DNA from: Doris montereyensis
Taxonomy: Eukaryota; Mollusca; Gastropoda; Nudibranchia; Dorididae
NCBI GenBank assembly: GCA_037039925.1
Contig: JAXRKP010000668.1
Coordinates: 97,501-161,500 of the forward strand
DNA length: 64,000 nucleotides
Direction of reading: 5' to 3'
This document shows, piece by piece, positions 1-19,098 of this stretch. Made by a program: the position numbers and the translations under genes. The notes beneath the pieces were generated by a model. The model was given only the letters and a program-made list of their open reading frames with translations, had not been told where the DNA came from and searched no databases. Each line of letters opens with the position of its first letter. Position 1 is the stretch's first letter.

Positions 1-1668
1 CAGCAACTCTGTCCATAACGTTTGAAATCAGCAAAGAATGCTCGTTGTCGTTCTTAGACGTTACGGATGGTGGCGGCCATTGTTTGACCGGCTCGTCCAT
101 TTCCCATTTAGACGATGTTTCAGCCAATCCTGCTGAACTGATCGCGAGAATAAATTCTGCTGACATTTCTGGAAGCTTTTGGAGAACTGCAGGAAGCCAA
201 CTCTCTTTGAAATCTGTGACAGGTGATCGACGATTCTTTTCATTTTGTTTGCAATGTATGTCTGTGATTGAATGAAATGGAGTTTTGTTTGCTTTTTCTT
301 TTCCCTTTTCCTCAAGTGGACGAGTATGATCATCCGGATCGGATGATAGTTCTTCTAAATTCTTCGTTAGAGTATTTTCCTCAACTTTTTCATTTTCATC
401 GACTTTAATTACGTTGGCCTGAAGGTCACACGCGTCGCATTCATCAATCTTTTCAGCTGATTTACTAGTAAAACTACAAGGCTTTGCTTTGTCCAAAACT
501 AAAACTGATTTACTTTGAAATCTGTCGTTGCTGCCATATTTGGTGTTTCCACTGGTAGGATCGCTGAATGGCGGCAACTTGCCACGTACATCATCTCTAT
601 CACTATCATTTGATGTATATTTCAAGTCATAAATTCGTGTCTTTCGCTCTTGACCGGGCTCAGATATTGTTGAATCGTCTTGCGTAAAATCAGTAGCGAC
701 TGCATCACTTCCAGTGACTAATGTATTCTTCCCAACGCTGTCTTCACCCGTTATTCCGATGCACCGTGCCGAAGTAGCGAACTGTGTCTCAACACCATCT
801 TCATCTCCAATACTCTGTACATGAGAAATCGTCGGGTCTCGATGAGCGTTTGGGCTCTGAGCATTGGCTTGTGGAACGCTGGTGGTCGCTGGAATAGATC
901 TAGACACATTTCTAGGATCAATCACTTCCATGAAATGCGTCCATTGGTTAGACGGAGACATTTGGAGATATTCGTCTGTTGTAAAGAGCTCAAATTCGAT
1001 AGAGGTAGATGTTGTCGTAAATGAACTCGAACATTCTGACATGCAGAAAGTGGAAGAGGTTGTACCAAAACTCGCCACCTCTGCCCCTGTTTCCCCCCGT
1101 CGCTGTAGTTGCCGATGTGTTAACAGCTGAGTTGGGATTGTTGTGTCTGGCAAACCACGAGGCAGAGGACACAGAGTTGGGATCATTCTGACATGCTGTC
1201 CCTTGGCAATTTATGTTTGTTAGGTAGTTCCGGCGATGGGGTGTCTCTGCATAGTATTTTGCGTAGGCGTGGTAGCATCTGCATCTCTAGTTTGAAATAA
1301 GGCTTCGTGGATGTCGTTCCAGAAATGAGCAATGTCGTTATCGTCATCGTGGTTGCCGTAGGCGTGAAAGTGGGGTCTCAGAGTTTCAAACTCCCATGTC
1401 TGCACGTGCCACGTTTGCATTGTTTATCATACTTATTTTGATCATCATCAGCACCACCGCCATCATCATTATGGTCGTCACCACCATCATCGTCATCATC
1501 ATCATCTTCATCATCATCATCATGATCATCATCAGCCGTGTACAACTCTAGGTCATCTAGATAGCTTTTCACCAAAGCTCGGATTTCGGTTTCCGACGGA
1601 AAAGTGGCCAGTTGGTTGGAGAGTTCCGTGTCCAAAGCCTTGTGAGGAATCAGACGTGGGGGTGCCAA
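1..1668 (-). CDS. Partial unrecognised protein-coding region running off the left edge
   Basis: On the minus strand one frame is open without a stop from about position 1214 to position 1, some 404 codons, far longer than chance predicts in this DNA. It encodes a polar, Ser/Thr/Asp-rich, low-complexity protein with no domain I recognise (pieces include SNQWTHFMEVIDPR and CIGITGEDSVGKNT). Upstream, 1240-1668 is also coding-like in two other frames, including an acidic run DDDHDDDDEDDDDDDD encoded by an ATC/ATG-type repeat. The frame appears to change near 1093-1098 (a six-base C run on the plus strand), near 1215-1240 and near 1400. These could be indel errors, real frameshifts or very short introns. 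The 5' end at 1668 is not a convincing start: a stop lies just upstream and no clear acceptor is visible. The gene sits on the opposite strand to the kinase at 2936 and may be nested in it. Confidence 0.6.
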
Positions 1669-1796
1669 GTACGTTTATATGTTGATGGAAGTCTGTCTTG
1701 GTGGTGAGCTGTGGACCATTCTAAGAGACAGGTAAACTGTGGAGTTAAAACCAGTAAGAATTTCATACTGATAGTCCGAAAATCGTGGGCGTCGGA

Positions 1797-2070
1797 GACC
1801 GATTGGTTCCAGTTAGGTTGCTGGACTGGGGGTCATGGGGGGCCGAATCCTAACAAAGCTAGTTCCCACGTTGTGTTCCTTGGGAAAGACACTTACCCAG
1901 GTCCAAGTACCAGCTTGGGAGTAAAAAAAAAACTGTGTCAGACGAACTCCCTCTGAAGGAAATGATGATAATTACCTGTTCCATTTCACGGTTATATGGG
2001 CCGTAATGGCCTTGAAGGAGTTTTACAAAGAAACAAAGGAGAAAGAAAAAAAAAAAAAAGTCAATTTCAA
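1797..2070 (+). repeat. SINE-like element, family 2, copy 1
   Basis: It begins with a tRNA-like head (GGTTGCTGGACTGGGGGTC) followed by GTACCAGCTTGGGAGTAAAA and a body ending GCCGTAATGGCCTTGAAGGA with an A-rich tail. The same ordered blocks (GGTTGCTGGGCTGGGGATC, AGCTTAGGGGAGTAAAA, ACCGTAACTTCCTTGAAG) recur at 11870-12110, so this is a dispersed family. It lies in the presumed PKG intron and is part of the sequence copied at 3250-3930. Confidence 0.6.
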
Positions 2071-2935
2071 TCATATTTAGCCACTATGCGGGCTCTCTAC
2101 CACATTGTATGGCAATATCATATATCAATATCATATATCACTTCATCTGTAAATACTGCATGATCACTGTTTTAATCACCTCCGCATCAGGAGTAAAGTC
2201 AATTGAGAAACCATAAGATACCTTTACATCAGTAAGATCTTTAAACTGAATAGGAATCAATTTACATGAAGTTTGAGAAGGACCTGTTGACTCAAAAGTC
2301 TTTGGAAGAAAACGCCTTATATAGGGAATGGGTTGTTGCTGTTGTTTTTTCTTCCTGTACTTAGATATTGTCAATTTTTGCAAATTGTTTATTATTCAAA
2401 GATTATACAGTGGAGTTTTGCAGTGTATGTGCTCCTCTACTGCCAGAACTGACAAAGAACACACAAATAAAGAAACAACTGAAGGCTACAGAAATATGTT
2501 TGTGGGGGGAGGGGGGGTGTTTGTTTTGGTGTGTTTTACGGATCATGAAAATCTCATGGACGGCAAAGAAGAAAAATGAAACAGCCTTGACAGAAAGAAA
2601 CGCAGGGAGAACAATCATTAATAAAATCAGGAATAAACAAGCAACATTAGAAGAGCTGGCCTTGAACATCACATAACAACAGAAAAGATGAATGTGAAAC
2701 GAAATGCGTGCGGAGACAATGCCGCTAAAAACAATAGGAAATTTCGCTGTTTTCAGAGCACTGGGAACAAATTTGCGGAAGACCATCATTGTCAACACAT
2801 TCTTGTTTGGCTATTCCTCATAATGACAGATTTGGGGCAGGTGAAATCTCTACAACATAGAGAGAAAGCTTGTTTCTTTTTCTTTTCCTTTTTTTGGTCG
2901 CAACCTTACCTCAAATAACTTTTCTTTTCTTACAG

Positions 2936-7158
<4,223 letters not shown>

Positions 7159-7360
7159 AGAATTGATATTACTTTCTTTATTGCTGTTGAACTTCTTAAC
7201 TCCCCTTCTTTAAGTAAAAAAATGCTGGCAGACAGGAATGACACTTCTTTTCTTTTTCTTTTTTTTAACAAAGACCAGACACAATGTGTCTGTGAATACG
7301 ATATGTTTTGACTTTCAAACTTGTTTTGATGGATACGATAAAAACTAAATAAAACTTTTA
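7159..7360 (+). other. PKG 3' UTR with poly(A) signal
   Basis: AT-rich non-coding sequence follows the TGA. An AATAAA hexamer occurs at 7348-7353, about 190 bp after the stop, and is the first good cleavage signal. Later AT-rich sequence could extend a longer UTR. Confidence 0.55.
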
Positions 7361-10300
7361 TGAACCATTTAGCCTAATGTGCGTTAATTAAAAGTTGTAG
7401 TGCAATAATACAACTTTACAAAAAAATAGAAAGACAACTGTCATACCAAAGATCAGAAGCCTGACAATTTTCCCATTGCATGATAATATATTAAAACCAT
7501 GACAACCAATGGAATGGTTATTTTTAATCTAGTGTGCGAGTGGTATGTGAAATAATGTCTCATTTGTTGTCATCCTCAAATCATTCATCAGCAGATATAA
7601 TTTTTGGATAACAAATTACTGGCGGGGGGGGTGTGTATGCCAGAAAAGGAGTGATTGCAATTTATGTTGATATCCAATGACCAATTTCTTCTTATCGTTT
7701 GCATGAACTGAATTTTAAATATAATTTGTTCTGCTTATTTTTTCCTTTTATATCCATCATTCACATAATTTCCTTTACATGTCAAAAAGTAAAATAAAAA
7801 CGGTATTCCCTAGAATAAAGCAAACATTTACTTCTTATTGATCACAAGCAGATGTTGTTTTCTCCTGTTTTACAGAGTATATCCTTTGTCTTATATTATA
7901 CTATGGTGGACAGGTCTCCTTTTTGTGACTGGTGATACATCATTCTTTGCATAACTATCGGATTTTTAAAATTTCTATAGGGATGTGATGTCATTTCTAG
8001 GATATTTGGGAGGTTGTTTTGCCCGTTTGAAACATTAAGATGTGTTTTGAGGTCTATATAACAACTACCGTAAACTATACAATAATTATGTTTTAGGAAT
8101 AAGATGCCCCTTGTTGTTTAAAATTACTTCTTTTTAGTGTGACATAAGGGAGAAGGGAGGGTTGTATCTTTACTTTAGTTTTTAAAATAATAGAGATAGC
8201 TGAACAAGACTGAAAACACATGCATGAAAATATGCATGTAAAACCATTGTTCTGTACCCATTTAGCAGCCATAAGGATTACAATCACCAAATTAGTCACT
8301 ACAGAACAAAAGAAGAAGTGCTGGAACTTCTTGTGGAACCAAAGTGGGCTGGACACATTACTTTGATATCACTAATACAAATGAATGATTTACTATAACT
8401 ACAACAGAAAACAAAACAAAAAATTTTTCAACCGTTTTGACATGAGAATGATGAACATTTTAACAACACAAATCATTGGAAATATGTTCTGTCCACCAGT
8501 TATATAATTACACATATGTCTTTTCAAAACATTTTCAATTGTGTGTGTATGCATGTGGTCTCGATCATAATTCGCCTTTTGTATGATGCCTGAAAACATT
8601 TGAATATTTCTTCCTAATTTGTACAAAATCACTGCTGCACTAAGTAGAACTAACATGTCGACAGAACACTACAGAATATCGTAAATTATTGTCTGAAGTT
8701 TTTAGTTCATTTCATATGTTGAAAAGCCATTCCTTTCAAACTAAAAATTATGAACTAGGATTAAGGGTCCTCCCAGTCCAAGACAATTTGATTAATGAAG
8801 AAATTTTGATTGATGTCATCAGATGAGACACAAGCTTCCTCATCAAAAAAATTTGATTATTTATTTCTCTGTCACATTTTGGATCTGTCCAGTTTGTTAT
8901 CCTCTAGCATGCTGAATTGCTGTTTAATCCCTTGTACGTTACAATAGTGCCAATGTAATTATATTAAGCAGACGGGTTTTCTTGCAGGCAGTAAGGAGAG
9001 TAGCTACTGTATTTGATGAAATTTTAAAACATTTATATTCTGAAGTTTTGACACTTTGGGTACCTATCACTCCTTGGTTCCCATTTGTCAACTGACAAAC
9101 TTTTTCAGAGCTATTTGATTTAAGAAAATAATAGGAATTTGACAAAGAAGCTTTACTACTTTTATAAATGCTCTGCTAGACACTTGTAAGCTCCACTTGC
9201 CTCATTTAATAATTCGCGGTATCTTTTATGTCTTAAGAATCAATCAATAAAAACCAAAATCCACTATTCATATGTCAATATGAAATACATGTAGAAATCA
9301 TGTGATTATAATAATTCATTTCGTTTTCAATGAACTTATGGTCAGTAGGAAAAAAATCAAACTTGGTTGGATGCCAAGCATTTATAATTTGCCGACAGGT
9401 TAATTAGTATATAGTAGTTTTGCATAAAGGGTAGTGTTACCTTTGTAGTCATCTTCCTAATTATTTCCATGTGCGTATGAAAACCCTGATTTTCTAATTC
9501 AATTTATATATTATGATATGAACAATTCTTCAACTGCAGTCTTTTGCCGTTACAGTTACAGATTCATACTTTCTCATATCATTGTAAATTACCCATTTAT
9601 TCATTCATCATTTTTACAAATTGATATTTAATAATCTCTATCTTCCAGTCTGCAATATTGATCCATATGTCTGTGATTCCTATATACTATTTTGGATTAA
9701 GTTACATAAAAATATGTCTAGTTGTAGACAAGGTACTTGAAAATAGCCTAAGATTTGTTATGGGCAAATGCAAATTTGTTTTTAAAAAGCTACTGCTATT
9801 AAAGAACAGACAGTATTAATATCAATTTAGATATGACACCTTCGGCGATTTACTGGAATGGCTAACGATGTGGGCAGGGAGAGGAGTAATCTGTATTTGA
9901 CAGATATTTTTCTGTGATTGCTTTTGACCTTAATTGATGATGACTTTAATGGGGTAGGTGTTTTCGTCAGGGAAATGGAGAAGGGTTGGGTTTGGGTTGC
10001 TTTGTTTATGCTTGTTTGTTGGTACTTTTCGTTTTTGTTTTTCTGTCTTTTTATATTTCTATGGGATGTTTTCCCCAAGGTAATAGATATTTTCCTGAGA
10101 ATCATGGAAATAAAAGTCTCAATATGGATTGAATCTCCAATAGACTATGGATATTTTAAATGTAAAAGTATTATAAGTGTAATATATATCTTATTTTATA
10201 GCATTCCTGTTCCTCTACATACAGTAATCCACCTTCTGTATTTTTTTCTGTTACAGTATGACGTTATTGCGTACTAATACGACATGTAATTGTAATGGAA

Positions 10301-10576
10301 ATAAGTTCTTAAATTTTCTAAATACCGGCTCTCTTAAAAATGTGTCTTTGCTCTTCTGACATTGTTTCAGCAGTATAATACAAATAAATGCTGGAATGAT
10401 GTTCCACTTTAAAGAAAAGCAACATTGTCTCGTCTTCATTTTTCAGATTTGTGCTCATTCAATTACATGTATGTGATCTATCGTGTCGTAGTTGTAGTTG
10501 TTCATGAATTATTTTCCAGGTAACTTACCTGGCTAAATGCCAAAACAATGGAAACAACGCCTTACCTAAAACTATG

Positions 10577-10850
10577 GGAGACGAGATGGCCGGGTGGTTA
10601 AAAGTAAAAGGCATTGCACTGTGACCTAGAGGCACTGGGTTTGCGTCCCTCTTCAGGCATTTCATTTTCTTCCTTAGGCAAACAATTTACCCTATTTGAT
10701 CACATGGACAACATGGGTGTCTCTTGTTGTATTGAGCGCAAGCTCGAAGATATTCCTTTCTCTACTAAAGAAATTGGAATGCCAATTGTGACATCTTTCA
10801 GTGCTTGTGCAGACAGCACTATTTGTTTCTTCTTTCAATAACTGCATTCT
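10577..10850 (+). repeat. tRNA-like SINE fragment
   Basis: GAGATGGCCGGGTGGTTAAA resembles a tRNA A-box region, and GGCACTGGGTTTGCGTCCC resembles a B box. Intervening and following sequence is non-coding. It does not match the two SINE families above. Confidence 0.4.
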
Positions 10851-11869
10851 TTACCACAAAGAGGAATACGAATTCATCCTAATCAAAGCAAAAACAAAAC
10901 AAAAATAATCCAGACCCTACATCTGCTGATCACTTCCCCAAATTCAATCCAAACTGAACAAAATTCTGAAATTTAACTCTTATTCAAAATTTTGTTTCTT
11001 CAGTGAAATTATCTCTTGAACAACAGATAGACATAAATTTAATCTAAGATTTCAAGTCATTTCCAGTAGACAATGATTTTTCCTTTTTTCCTCTGCCACA
11101 CTAAGTCCCCTGCGAACCCCCCCCCCCCCCCGCACGACATCCCTCCTCTCAGTATCCACCTTAAAGATGTTCTTCACATTAGCCCAGCACTGAACAATTT
11201 ATCTTTTTCTGTTCTAATCACTTAACTAATAGTTCATGTCAGATGCACGCAGTAGTTGGCATCGGACTACAGTAATGAGAACCAGTAATCATGATGTATT
11301 TGATTTGTAACTGAGACTAGTGTAAAGAAATGAAAAAGATTAACTTTTGTAGTAGCAAGAAATTGTTTTATACCAAAGAATTAATGCTCAATACTCAATG
11401 GATAGACAATTTGATAAGAAAAATGAAAGCAGCTGCCAATTGCCATCCAGATAGAAAGTGGAAGAAGAAGAAGATAATGACAAAGGAATAAACAGAAAAA
11501 CTTTTAGGGGCACCAGACAGAATCGAACCCAAGACCTCCGCGTCAGAACATGAACCCATCACCTTGACCTATAACTGAAAGACAATTCTCTATGACTACA
11601 AATCTTGTTTTAGTTTTAGTTTGTTTTGTTTTCTGGTTCTATGGGGCTTCAATTATTTATTTCATGTCATTAGTCTGAGTCGTGTTCTTGCCTCACTGTC
11701 TGTCTTGTGTCTTCGTTGCAGTTTTTTCTGCTAAATTAATGTCTCAACTTGAATGCATCATTCATTAATAATACTATAATACTCACGCGTATATGTATGA
11801 AAAGTGTTCTGGAAATAATAACTTGCACACAATAATGAATAATGTTTATCCATGATCCTGTTCGGCCAG

Positions 11870-12110
11870 GTGGGTGTGGTGGCGTCAGGGTATGACATGA
11901 GTGGTTAGGTTGCTGGGCTGGGGATCATCACGTGTGAAAATGGATACATTACAAGCATCAATAGCTTAGGGGAGTAAAAGCCTGCGAGCATCCTGTCCAG
12001 GAGGTGATTATTATCACCAGTTCTGCTACACAGTGTGAAACCGGGATAAACTCCGGCTCTAGTCTATAGACCGTAACTTCCTTGAAGAAACTTCATATTT
12101 CTTTTAAAGT
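11870..12110 (+). repeat. SINE-like element, family 2, copy 2
   Basis: It shares the ordered blocks GGTTGCTGG-CTGGGG, AGCTT-GGGAGTAAAA and CCGTAA--CCTTGAAG with 1797-2070. There is a CTCCGG block and an A/T-rich end. Confidence 0.55.
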
Positions 12111-15100
12111 TATGTAGTTAAGTTCAACTCTAACTCAGACATGACAGTATTGATTGATTGAGTGATTGATTATTGGTTAGAATTTCGTATGCAGCGATCT
12201 CAGAATGAAATGGGATGAAATAGAAAGATACAAGTAAGAAGACAGATGTAAAAGTATGAAAGGAGAGTATCAGGACCTAACTGCAGCATCCATGAATTAC
12301 CCATTGAAAATGCTGAAAATAAAACACTTCTTTGTTTAATTGAAAGTTACCCCGTCCATCACTATGGTGACCTCTGGGTAAATAGTGAATTAAGAAGAAA
12401 CATACCACCCGCAAAGAAAATACAATGAAAACAAAAAGTAAAATAGAAAACATCTTAAGACAATTTCATGACTGTTTTTCAATAAATGTTTAATGAACCT
12501 GACTTGATAATCTTAATAATCCTTAACATTGTCTTGACAAAAGACGCATAAAAAGAATCAAGCAGGCTTAAAAGTCAGACAAAATATAAACAAGACAGCT
12601 GCGTTGACCAAATAATCATTTGGAGTCAATTTGTTATATCATCAGGCAAAACAAAAATAAAAAGCAAGCAAACAAACAAAATTTCTATATTTCTAAACAA
12701 TGAAAAAACACAAAGCACAAAACAGAACTTACAATGCATACAAATACAGTTGTGTGTTCATCATTTCAATTCATGAGTTCGTTAAAGAACATTTACAGTA
12801 TTTTACAGTTTGCGATGTTGAGTCCATCATCACATACACAATGGAAGAAATAACAGACATCGATGCTAACATTGCATTTATATATAAAATTTCACGGAAA
12901 GAGAATTCAAATTCACACTTTCATTACTGTCAATTATGAACGTAATATATTATATTTTTTATTTTAGATGAAAAGTTATCTTTATTTTGTTATAATTATA
13001 GACCAAACATAATTTTCCCAATCACTCAGCACATATATAGCCTACCATCAAATTCAAATTGCAACTGTTATTGAAAAATGATGAATATAAAAACCTTTTC
13101 TTAAATGTAAGTGTATCAATTTTTTTCCCTCTGATTCTAGACTGTTATCATCTCAAAATGTTTGCTTGGCTTCGAGATAAATTTATCTTCTCTGGGTTTT
13201 CTTCTTTTTTTCCCTCATATATCTTTAAGAATCCTCTCAAAGAAATGAATTGCTATAGTGTTAGTTTCACAAGTCCAAAATGTTAAAATAGTAAATTAAA
13301 TTGCTTAATGTTGATTGGTTCTACACTATTTCTTCCTACACCACATTTTGTCTTTTGAGTTGATTTTTATTTATAAACAAAGTGATGAAAATAAAAGTAA
13401 GAATGTATTGATAACATGTGTCTGCACTCAGGTACATAAAGAACCTATCTCCAAAAAAACTAAAGAATTCACAGCTCAAAACTTTTTGGGAACTTGTTTT
13501 AATTCACAATAAATATTGTCCAATATCCACTCCATACTGGAAATTGATGATTGATGCATCTAATGTGTGAATGCGAGGTGGAGAATGAATGGATGGATGA
13601 ATACATGAACAGATCTGTCATGGCATTGACAAGAAGATTCCAGTCACAAATGTGACATTGAAGTAAATAAAACTGCACTGTATATTTATATTTGACTTTG
13701 TATATAACGATTCACCTTAAACGCATAATACAACAAAACAAATAGAAAAGAAGCACAAAGATAAAAATATAAATTTTCAACAAAAAAATACACTGCTACA
13801 AATAAAACTGAGGCTAGGAAATGTTCAACAAGAAACTCTGGCAACAATGATGAGATTCAGGTACAAATAATTATAATAATAATATTATCATGCACAAATC
13901 ATACATATGTTAATGTCTAAGTAGCATGCAGTAGAATTCATAGATTCTCATCAACTATTTGGATGTAACAAGATTCTCACTGACACGATAATTACACCAG
14001 ATTTAACTCAAATCTCTATTTTCTTGTTCATATACAGAAATAATTCTGAGCATTAAGCAGGACCTTTTGAGCATTGAAAATTGGCCCAGAAGATTATCAA
14101 GGCAAACGTTTTCACTATTTCTATAAAATACCATATATAACTTACAAAAATCTTTTTTCATGTTCATGAAACGTGTAATAATGTAGGCAAAGGGTCTAGC
14201 TTAATAACTGTTTCAATTTCCTATGGGTACACTCCAATGGGTACACCAAAAGAGGATGGCTCTTTTTTTCCTTCCTTTCTAGTGTGCATCAAATTAATTT
14301 GTTGAAACAATTCCATTAAATGTTGTTTGTTTGTATAAATGTTATATTATTGTAAATAAGGGTTTATAACCGGACATGATTTCAAAAGATTTCCTTTCCA
14401 AGAAACAGTATAAAATGAGTTGATCAGCTCTAGATTTACGTCTGTAATTTCATTTTCCATTGACACAACAAAAGAAGGGAGAAAAGAATCAACTTCGATG
14501 CACTTGCAATAGACAAGTTTTGTCAACAACCACAAAAACATGGAATCAAAAAGACTCACTTCACTTGATTGGTCCTTTATTTTAATATTGCCATTTATAC
14601 ATGTCAAGAATACAAAAACAAGACTTGAAAGCACTGCATACTGATTCTTACTGATAATTTGATTTTACTGGAGAGTCAATCAAACTGAGTGACAGTCATT
14701 TAAAGGTTATAATCACATAATACAATCTCTCTGGAAATTGAGCCCACTTTATAAAAAAAATAATTTCAAATTGACTGTTTCATTTTCATTAAAAAAAAAA
14801 TTTACAATTACATTTACATTCAAAACAATTTTTAGCCATTCTTTTTCAGTTGTCACAACGGCATGACATTCAAATACAAAGAAACAAACCAAGGAAAGTA
14901 GCAATACGTTCTTTAACTTCAGCTCTCATCTATTTGATGAATACAAATATGTGTCCTATTTCATTTTTGAAGGTCTTGTCATTTACTCGTATATAATCTA
15001 TAAGCAATGTGATACTGAAGAACACTATTCAGTTTATAACAGTGTACACATATTAATAAATTCAATTTTACTTGTGTTACATAATAATGCTCATTTCTTA

Positions 15101-18100
15101 GTCCTACATAGATTGACAAAACCCTTACCTCAGGAGACATGTACAGATTAATTATCTACATACCAATAAGATCATTATGAAGAAATAGAAATGACTTTAC
15201 TGAAATGAAAGGTAAGGCCAAAAAGAATAGTTAACATTTATGAATTATTTGAATAACTCAATGATATAAGGTGACAAATAGTTTAAAGTAACGAAGATTT
15301 TGAGAAAAACATGTAACTGAGACTGAAAATGTTAGTGTTACTGTTATTCGGTTATACAAAGATTCCTACAAAAGACATTGAATGCATTAAAAAGTTTCAA
15401 ACCAAATTGAATTGCTTTCAATCTGCATTTGTGACTCTTTATTATGCTTCTTTTTTTTTTATAAAAGAAAGAAAGATAACTAAATTTTAAAAACTGCTGC
15501 TGCGTTATAGAGCACAAAGAATGTGATAAATCATTTAGAAATTCAAAAATTCACTGACAGATTGAATAACAAACTTAATACCTCTATTTTCAAAATCAAA
15601 AGGATACAGATATAATGACAAAATCCAAGAATAATGGACAAACATATATTTACACTACAGTCACATAAAACAAGACAGGAATTTGCTTTATTTAACCCCC
15701 TGTTGGCATTGCAGAAGACAAAAAAAATCTGTAATTGCTGTAAAGGCAAATAAACAAAAAGAGCATAAAAATAAAGCATTTTAAAGAATTGTTAAGATTG
15801 TCTTTGGTAGCACAAACATTTCACAGTACTGATGCTGACTTCGAATGATCACAGGCAAACATGAGAAAAATTTGTATTTGTATAATATCTTGTTTTTTAA
15901 AAAACAAAACTTAGTATTTTACTAGCCTTTACTTACAGTTATATAACTGAATCACAGCATCCTCATAGGATTTATAAATTTGATTTTTTCCCTCTCTTTC
16001 ACATAAATGAAAACACGTATTTTATGACTTTGAAAAATATTCTCTGACAAAATATATATATACAGAGCTACAGTTTGTTTCATTGAAATATACCCCGTCC
16101 ACCATTGTGGTGATCTCTGGGTGAATTAAGAGGAAAAGAGCAAGATGAAAGACAAGTAAAATAAGCTAAGGGAAGAAGTAGGATCTACCAGCACCAATCG
16201 CACGACAGAGCTATGGTAGAGTTAAAAAGGTGATTAGGAGAAAAAACTCTCTCTTATGTTTACTTTTACTAATAATGTTCACTTTAACAGAGAAGGCAAG
16301 AACTTAGTGTGAAAACCATTATAGATTATGAGATATTAGTATTAGGCAGTTTGTATTTGCCCTGGTTATCACAATTGGAAGCGATATACATAAGTTTCTT
16401 CAAACATTACTACACAATCAAGGCCTTTAGATTTAGAGGCTGAGGTATATAAATTATATTCAGAACATACAAAACAATAATCTTCAGTTCCACTATTTGC
16501 TTTTTAAACACTTGTTTTTGAATGACGTTAGATTGAAAACATAATAATAGCGACAGCTTACCGAGAAACTGAGGTAAAAACATAAGCTAACACAAGTTAG
16601 TACTTTCTCAAATAGCAGAAGTAACAGACCTCATGAAAGAAATTATTTTCATCATAAAACTTTTCATTTGAAAACGACAGAAGAAGAAACCTAGGTTGTT
16701 CTTCTTAGCCTTAGAGTGCATGTCTTCTTTGGGTTGTTGCTTTTTTGAACGGAAGCCTTCATCCTTTTTATTGTTTCAACTTTCATTTTTTCCACCTGCC
16801 TAGTTCTAGGTGCATGATCAATGTAATGAATTACAAAAAAGGACTGACCATGTAGGTAATTACTAATTGACAGAAAAATATTATAACAAACCATCACCCC
16901 ATCCCTCCCTTAAAAACAAGATATGCAGATTAATTCATAAGAATAAGAATCATATAATATAAACCTTTTCGATATGATCAGAGAGACAGATTATGCATTA
17001 ATCATACTACTAAGACCAAAAAATAAACCAAATATATATGCTTCACTTAATACCCTGAAGGTCTTCAAGTCACTGACAGCACTCACAAGCCACACAAATG
17101 TTACTGCAATATTAAAGAAGAGTACTGTGACTAATTAGTTGGAATATTCATAAGAGCAGCAAAAATTAAAGGGGGAAAAAAACAAGATAGTAAGTAGTAA
17201 ACATTTTATGGAAGAGGAAAAACAAAGCAGATGAACCATGATACATGTATCTCTTCTCGGTACCAAAACAGGCATGGAATTTAATATTCAAGTAATACAA
17301 TTTAAAGGGATTGAGAATGAAGTTGAGTGCAGAGTCATGATAAATTGTTTAATACATTAGGTGAGTAAATCAATCAAGTACATGTACAATGACAGAAAGC
17401 TACAGCTGTAAAAATAAATATATAATCTACTATTTCTAAAAATACATCCGGTGATTATCGGTAGCTTGATTTGAAAACGAAACTGTCTAGAGCATTGTGA
17501 TGTATTTAATAAGGCAAACTAAGCGGTGTTCAATAGACATGCCTGAATGTGTGAAAAAACTTAATGAACTCATAGCTATTGGATTCTTTTTTTTTTTTTA
17601 ATACAATATTATCAATCAACAGTGATAAAAAAAGATTTGATGACTTTTTGTTGCTTGCATACAAAGTCCAGTCATACACCAAGATGCTGCCCACAGATTC
17701 AAGACTATCCGGAGAATTCAGTGTATCATAATTGACTCTATAATGGTCATTTTCTATATTATATGTACATTAATGACATCAGACAATGTCATAAACATCC
17801 AAGTCAAGCAAATGACATTGTCAATGTCAGTGATCTTTGAGTTGATCTCAGTTGTACGAGATGAAAACATCTGTTATCATTAATCTTAATATTACCTTCA
17901 ATGCAACATTTGAAAATCGTAAAACAAATACTTGAATTTCTACATAAAAAGAATCTAGGACAGAAAAATAATAATGTAACATGTGTAGAGGGAAATCAGA
18001 ACAGATGATTTGCAAATAGTAATAATAACATTTCCAGCAGTTTAAAAAAGTTGAAATCTAGTTCAAGCAAGCACGTGAAGTTCAAAAAATACATAACCAG

Positions 18101-19058
18101 CACACAGCAACTTTCTGTTGACTGGAAAGGTCGTTGTTCGTTTTTTATCACACAATATTGTTCATCTGTTCTTGTTCTTTTTTGGGTGCCCGTGACTAGC
18201 ACAAAAACAATATTGACCATGGGGCCAGAAATATTCCTGTGCAAATGTAATGTATATATATTCTCTGATAATGCCACCCAAAAGAAATACATTTTTATAA
18301 ACAAAACAAGAAAAAAATGCTTTGATGGAGAGTTAGTTCACAAACTTTACTATACGGAATGTGTGTAATGAATTAGTGCTCTGTGGAATCAACTACTTAA
18401 TCTGCCTGGTTTCAATCACATTGTTTCTTCGTATGTAAAATATTTGTTTTGGTCCCATATGAATCATCAATGTACAAGATTTACTTGTTACCCTGAACAC
18501 GGTGAATGCATTAAAGAAAATTCTTTTTGATCCACTACATAGTAAAAAAGATAAAGTGTAGCAAAATTATTATATGGCCAAGAGGCTGATAAAGCTGGAG
18601 CTAATCATTCATAGCTTATAATAAATATATAACATTAAGCAAAACATGTTACAAAATCATCCGCAAAACAAAGTGCCGTTTTTCAGTCTGCACTTCTTGG
18701 CTATAGCTAGGGATCGATATTTTTGTAAATTTGTTGTTTTTGTTCTACTTCACCATCTTTGATGAGAAAGTGCCAGATCTTGCCTTCCTATGATCAGATC
18801 CCCATGTGTGGTAAACACATCTCTTTTATTTATAAAAACAATTTTCAATGGTTTTTTAAAGTCTATTTGATTTTATCTCTATTGCACTGCTTTCTTATTC
18901 CAATTAAAATGTCATGTGACTGACCTTTGAAAAATATCTTTCTTTTACATCAATATATATATATTATTATAATATATATCACATTTAAGGTTACATCGGA
19001 ATGCAGTTTTTTCTTCCCATTTTAACCACTGTTAAGTTGTTCAAAAAAATGCTTTATA

Positions 19059-19098
<40 letters not shown>

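Noticed and set aside
18051..18368. Overlapping 100-codon frames on both strands at 18.0-18.4 kb
   Set aside because: Low-complexity AT-rich sequence without coding texture or homology.
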